Assembly: GCF_014873485.1 (NCBI RefSeq)
Contig: NZ_JADBDT010000001.1
Coordinates: forward strand, 434,001-498,000
DNA: 64,000 nucleotides
Reading direction: 5' to 3'
Origin: Sphingopyxis sp. OAS728
GTDB lineage: Bacteria; Pseudomonadota; Alphaproteobacteria; Sphingomonadales; Sphingomonadaceae
In this document: positions 62,964-64,000 of the stretch, one piece after another
Layout of the letters: each line of letters opens with the position of its first letter
How positions within the stretch are numbered: the first letter of the stretch is position 1
The notes under the pieces: model-generated
Seen by the model: the letters and a program-made list of their open reading frames with translations, nothing else
Databases searched by the model: none
Told to the model about the DNA's origin: nothing
Made by a program: the position numbers and the translations under genes

Positions 62964-63477
62964 CGAAAACCTCGTCTTCAAACCCGTCCGCATCGCGGTC
63001 CTGACGATTTCGGACAGCCGCAGCGCGGCTGAGGATCGTTCGGGCGACAAGCTCGAGGAGTTGCTTACCGGCGCAGGCCATATCCTTGCCGCGCGCGCGA
63101 TCATCAAGGACGAGACCGCGCTGATCGTCTCGCGCCTCCACAACTGGATCGACGATTCCGAGGTCGACGTCGTGATCACCACCGGCGGCACCGGCCTCAC
63201 GGGCCGCGACGTGACGCCCGAGGCGCTGCACCGGCTCGACGGCAAGGACATCCCCGGCTTCGGCGAGTTGTTCCGCTGGCTGAGCTATCAGACGATCGGC
63301 ACCTCGACGATCCAGTCGCGCGCTTGCGCTGTCGTAGTGCGCGGGACCTATATCTTCGCGCTGCCCGGTTCGACGGGCGCGGTGACCGACGCGTGGGAGG
63401 GCATTTTGTCGACCCAACTCGACAGCCGCCACAAGCCCTGCAACTTCGTCGAGCTGATGCCGCGCCTGACTGAATAG
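62953..63477 (+). CDS. moaB: Molybdenum cofactor biosynthesis protein B
   Basis: A 174-residue MoaB/MogA-type molybdopterin-binding protein: IAVLTISDSRSAAEDRSGD, VDVVITTGGTGLTGRDVTPE, ALPGSTGAVTDAWEGILSTQ. It probably acts as a molybdopterin adenylyltransferase. Translation is likely coupled to the transglycosylase by the overlap, although the functions are unrelated. Confidence 0.93.
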   Translation: MPIDENLVFKPVRIAVLTISDSRSAAEDRSGDKLEELLTGAGHILAARAIIKDETALIVSRLHNWIDDSEVDVVITTGGTGLTGRDVTPEALHRLDGKDIPGFGELFRWLSYQTIGTSTIQSRACAVVVRGTYIFALPGSTGAVTDAWEGILSTQLDSRHKPCNFVELMPRLTE

Positions 63478-63484
63478 CCGATTT

Positions 63485-63499
63485 GTTCTTTATTTGTTC
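63485..63499 (+). promoter_or_regulatory. LexA-type operator (GTTC-N7-GTTC)
   Basis: GTTC at 63485-63488 and GTTC at 63496-63499 are separated by seven A/T bases. This is the direct-repeat operator of alphaproteobacterial LexA. It ends three bases before the ATG of the radical SAM gene, so it would block initiation there. The motif is short, and one chance occurrence cannot be excluded. Confidence 0.5.
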
Positions 63500-63502
63500 C
63501 GC

Positions 63503-64000
63503 ATGGAGAGCTACGCTCTCCCGGTGGAATCGTCCAAACCCCTCCCCCCTGTCGCGGGCCGCGGCGCGCCCACAAATTTGCGCCCCACCCGCACCGGATC
63601 GGCCGAACGCGTCGCCGATGGCGACTGGCTCGACGCGGCAGAAGCGATTGACGGAGGCGCGCCGAAGCTGCGCACGACGGTGACGGTCGAGCATCCGAAA
63701 ACGATCATTTCGCGCAACAAGTCGCCAGACATCAGCTTCGACCGCTCGATCAACCCCTATCGCGGCTGCGAGCACGGCTGCATCTATTGTTTCGCGCGTC
63801 CAACGCACGCCTTTCACGATCTGTCGCCCGGGCTCGATTTCGAAAGCAGATTGTTCGCCAAACCCGACGCTGCGCAGTTGCTGCGTACCGAACTCGCCAA
63901 GCGCGGGTATGTGGCGGCGCCTCTCGCGATCGGGACCAACACCGACGGCTATCAGCCGATCGAACGCGAATGGGGGATCACCCGTGCGATCGTAGAAGTC
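63503..64000 (+). CDS. PA0069-family radical SAM protein, N-terminal part (cut by window edge)
   Basis: The first 166 residues are visible. The radical SAM cluster motif is NPYRGCEHGCIYCFARPTH (CxxxCxxC), preceded by ISRNKSPDISFDRSI and followed by IGTNTDGYQPIERE, features of the PA0069/SplB-like group. Spore photoproduct lyase relatives repair DNA, but the role of this group is unknown. The LexA-type site at the start suggests a link to DNA damage. The 3' part lies outside the window. Confidence 0.9.
   Translation, partial: MESYALPVESSKPLPPVAGRGAPTNLRPTRTGSAERVADGDWLDAAEAIDGGAPKLRTTVTVEHPKTIISRNKSPDISFDRSINPYRGCEHGCIYCFARPTHAFHDLSPGLDFESRLFAKPDAAQLLRTELAKRGYVAAPLAIGTNTDGYQPIEREWGITRAIVEV

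Overview
The window looks like chromosome of an alphaproteobacterium of the order Sphingomonadales, close to Sphingopyxis or Sphingomonas. The evidence is high GC, a carboxynorspermidine decarboxylase and an alphaproteobacterial-type ornithine decarboxylase, an alphaproteobacterial LexA-type direct repeat (GTTC-N7-GTTC), and a Ti-type TraA/TraC/TraD set next to MucR and ParB genes as in mobile elements of sphingomonads. No rRNA, tRNA, CRISPR array or integrase was recognised.

Layout. (1) 1-2293, minus: the N-terminal part of a giant BapA-type repeat adhesin that runs off the left edge. (2) 3.4-13.7 kb: a conjugation and maintenance module with a ParB-like protein, a nucleotidyltransferase-HEPN protein and a degenerate nucleotidyltransferase paralogue. 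Two overlapping sigma factors, a MucR/Ros regulator, traC-traD and traA follow, with an oriT-like region between traC and traA, then a membrane protein of the DUF6118 type. A broken IS3-type orfA lies at the right edge. (3) 13.7-40.3 kb: an island with three RHS toxin loci, one of them split into two secreted halves. Each locus has a different C-terminal tail and an overlapping candidate immunity gene. A virB2-3-4-6-8-9-10-11 operon sits inside it. The last gene on that strand is a tandem LecA-like lectin carrying the same YD-repeat tail as three small secreted proteins found upstream of the RHS genes. (4) 40.4-64 kb: ordinary chromosome covering peptidase-like hydrolase, polyamine synthesis, a cyclic-nucleotide-linked flavoprotein, a transporter, a CoA transferase, MAPEG proteins and RNA methylation. 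It continues with NAD(P)HX repair, ilvD, ispE, ETF-ubiquinone oxidoreductase, a lytic transglycosylase, moaB and a radical SAM gene cut by the right edge.

How the genes may work together. The RHS proteins, the small YD proteins and the lectin all have apparent Sec signal peptides. The VirB operon has the gene order of the Bordetella Ptl system and, like Ptl, lacks VirB1, VirB5 and VirD4; it also shows no VirB7. Ptl exports pertussis toxin from the periplasm after Sec export. I propose, as inference, that this island encodes a Ptl-like machine for Sec-exported RHS toxins, with a lectin component whose expression may be tuned by an 11-G tract at its start codon. The TraA conjugation genes are of a different (Trb-partnered) kind and probably do not use this VirB machine.
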